Of a stretch of 34,014 bases of DNA, positions 33,344-34,014 are shown piece after piece. Every line of letters starts with the position of its first letter. Within the stretch, counting starts at the first letter, position 1. Made by a program: the position numbers and the translations under genes. Origin of the DNA: an uncultured Bacilli bacterium (GTDB taxonomy: Bacteria > Bacillota_I > Bacilli_A > RF39 > UBA660); assembly GCA_944329425.1 (NCBI GenBank), contig CALVIG010000001.1, forward strand, positions 1-34,014, given 5' to 3'. The notes under the pieces are model-generated. The model saw only the letters and a list, made by a program, of their open reading frames with translations. It searched no databases and had not been told where the DNA came from.

Positions 33344-33547
33344 TAAAGTAATCTCATTTAATTTTATAAGTTCAATTACTGCGCATGCTCTTCCTTTAAC
33401 TCCAAGTTTTTGCATTACATTAGATATATGATTTCTAACTGTTTTTTCACTTATTCCAAGCTTTTGTGCTATTTCTTTAGTTGTTTTATTAGTTATTAAG
33501 TAATCGAAGATTTCTTTTTCCCTTTTAGTTAGTATTGCCTTTCCCAT
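33341..33547 (-). CDS. gerE: Spore-coat transcription regulator GerE
   Basis: A 68-residue protein that is only a LuxR-type helix-turn-helix. LTKREKEIFDYL, NKTTKEIAQKLGISEKTVRN and HISNVMQKLGVKGRACAVIE match B. subtilis GerE (74 residues) almost throughout. GerE acts late in the mother cell, switching coat genes in the sigma-K phase. No receiver domain is present, and the full frame is short, so this is GerE-type rather than a truncated response regulator. It lies 79 bases downstream of spoIIIAH and upstream of gerM. AGTGGGGAAATC before the ATG is a usable ribosome site. Confidence 0.88.
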   Translation of the reverse strand: MGKAILTKREKEIFDYLITNKTTKEIAQKLGISEKTVRNHISNVMQKLGVKGRACAVIELIKLNEITL

Positions 33548-33596
33548 GATTTCCCCACTTTCTTATTATAAGAGGTATTTTAATATTTTTCTATAT

Positions 33597-33624
33597 TATC
33601 TTATGAGTCAAGGCATAAAAAGGT
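33597..33624 (-). promoter_or_regulatory. Candidate sigma-K promoter of gerE
   Basis: CATAAGATA (33597-33605) fits the sigma-K -10 pattern CATANNNTA, with an AC dinucleotide 17 bases upstream (33623-33624) where 15-16 is usual. gerE is sigma-K dependent in B. subtilis. A TTGACT overlapping the element could alternatively be a sigma-A -35. Confidence 0.35.
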
Positions 33625-33626
33625 AC

Positions 33627-34014
33627 TTAATTTTGAAACTTTACTGAAACATACATTTTGTTTTCATATTCTTCTTGAATAAGTCTCATAACACTATTTG
33701 CAAGAGAATAATCATGATCTTTTTTCTTTATAGTTACGCTAACGTTATTAGAATCAATCTTAATAAAAGAATCAAGTTTTAATTTATCTTTAAGCTTTTT
33801 TTCTAATTCCTCTTCTTTAGCTTTTATTTGATTAATTTGTTTAAGACCATCATACGCATTATTTTTTTCTTCAGTAGAAGCATCTTTATTAGTTAAAATT
33901 TCGTTATATTCTGCAGCTAATGCTGCCCTTTCTTCGTCGGCTTCAACTTGAAGAGCGGTTAATATATCAGTTTCACTAACACTAACGTTTGAAGTGTCAT
34001 TTTCGGTAGTGGTA
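33627..34014 (-). CDS. spoIIIAH: Stage III sporulation protein AH (3' part)
   Basis: The C-terminal 128 residues of a SpoIIIAH-like protein; the gene continues beyond the window. SpoIIIAH is mother-cell encoded, spans the outer forespore membrane and pairs with SpoIIQ to form the feeding-tube channel. Visible are a Thr/Ser-rich linker, a helical segment (ILTALQVEADEERAAL...), a Glu/Lys-rich stretch containing IKAKEEELEKKLKDKL, and the small ring-forming domain (DSFIKIDSNNVSVTIKK, SVMRLIQEEYENKMYVSVKF). The domain order and the Val-rich ending match the family. gerE follows directly. Confidence 0.78.
   Translation of the reverse strand, partial: TTTENDTSNVSVSETDILTALQVEADEERAALAAEYNEILTNKDASTEEKNNAYDGLKQINQIKAKEEELEKKLKDKLKLDSFIKIDSNNVSVTIKKKDHDYSLANSVMRLIQEEYENKMYVSVKFQN

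Overview
The window is a strongly AT-rich chromosomal segment of a low-GC Gram-positive bacterium. PolC, EzrA, a T-box, Firmicutes-type S4 and L19 leaders and a GerE-like regulator point to Bacilli. UGA is used as a stop (rimM and the VanZ-like gene end in it) and Trp is UGG, so this is genetic code 11, not a mycoplasma. The AT-richness and shortened gene order resemble the uncultured gut Bacilli once called Mollicutes RF39/RFN20; that placement is inference. The cell probably sporulates: yqfC, yqfD, gerM, gerE and the end of spoIIIAH are present, and candidate sigma-E promoters precede yqfC and gerM. Almost every gene is on the minus strand; only rpsD and a lipid kinase are on the plus strand.

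Layout, left to right (minus-strand transcription runs right to left). 1-4400: a deoxyribosyltransferase-like gene, then a copper operon csoR-CDF-copZ-copA whose sigma-A promoter carries a perfect CsoR-type palindrome. 4400-8330: a small ORF, lepB, rplS with an L19-type leader, a gene of unknown function, trmD with a long C-terminal extension, and rimM. 8380-10930: a SpoU/TrmH methyltransferase, a YgjP-like metallopeptidase and a 346-aa unknown protein in its own transcription unit. 10931-18260: polC, a NodB-fold protein lacking catalytic residues, and ezrA. 18260-19190: rpsD with promoter, S4-type leader and terminator. 19198-24960: small unknown genes, a TPR-like membrane protein, glyS behind a very compact T-box with an unknown gene in between, then recO, yqzL and era. 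25008-28522: two tandem dgkA-type kinases, ybeY, a VanZ-like gene, yqfD, yqfC and rpsU, a Bacillus-like order without phoH.

28611-31112 is the clearest accessory element: a bacteriocin cassette made of a C39-peptidase ABC exporter, two small peptides with matching double-glycine-type leaders, and a previously unlisted 49-aa hydrophobic ORF that shares a GRxFGxxIR motif with the second peptide. It looks like a two-peptide bacteriocin with a possible immunity partner. 31222-34014: a lipid kinase, tRNA-Arg(UCU), gerM, gerE and the 3' end of spoIIIAH.

The most unusual points are the bacteriocin cassette and its motif-sharing third ORF, the compact T-box, the TrmD fusion, the catalytically empty deacetylase fold, and two sigma-E-like promoters whose -35 elements lie inside the terminator hairpins of the upstream genes.
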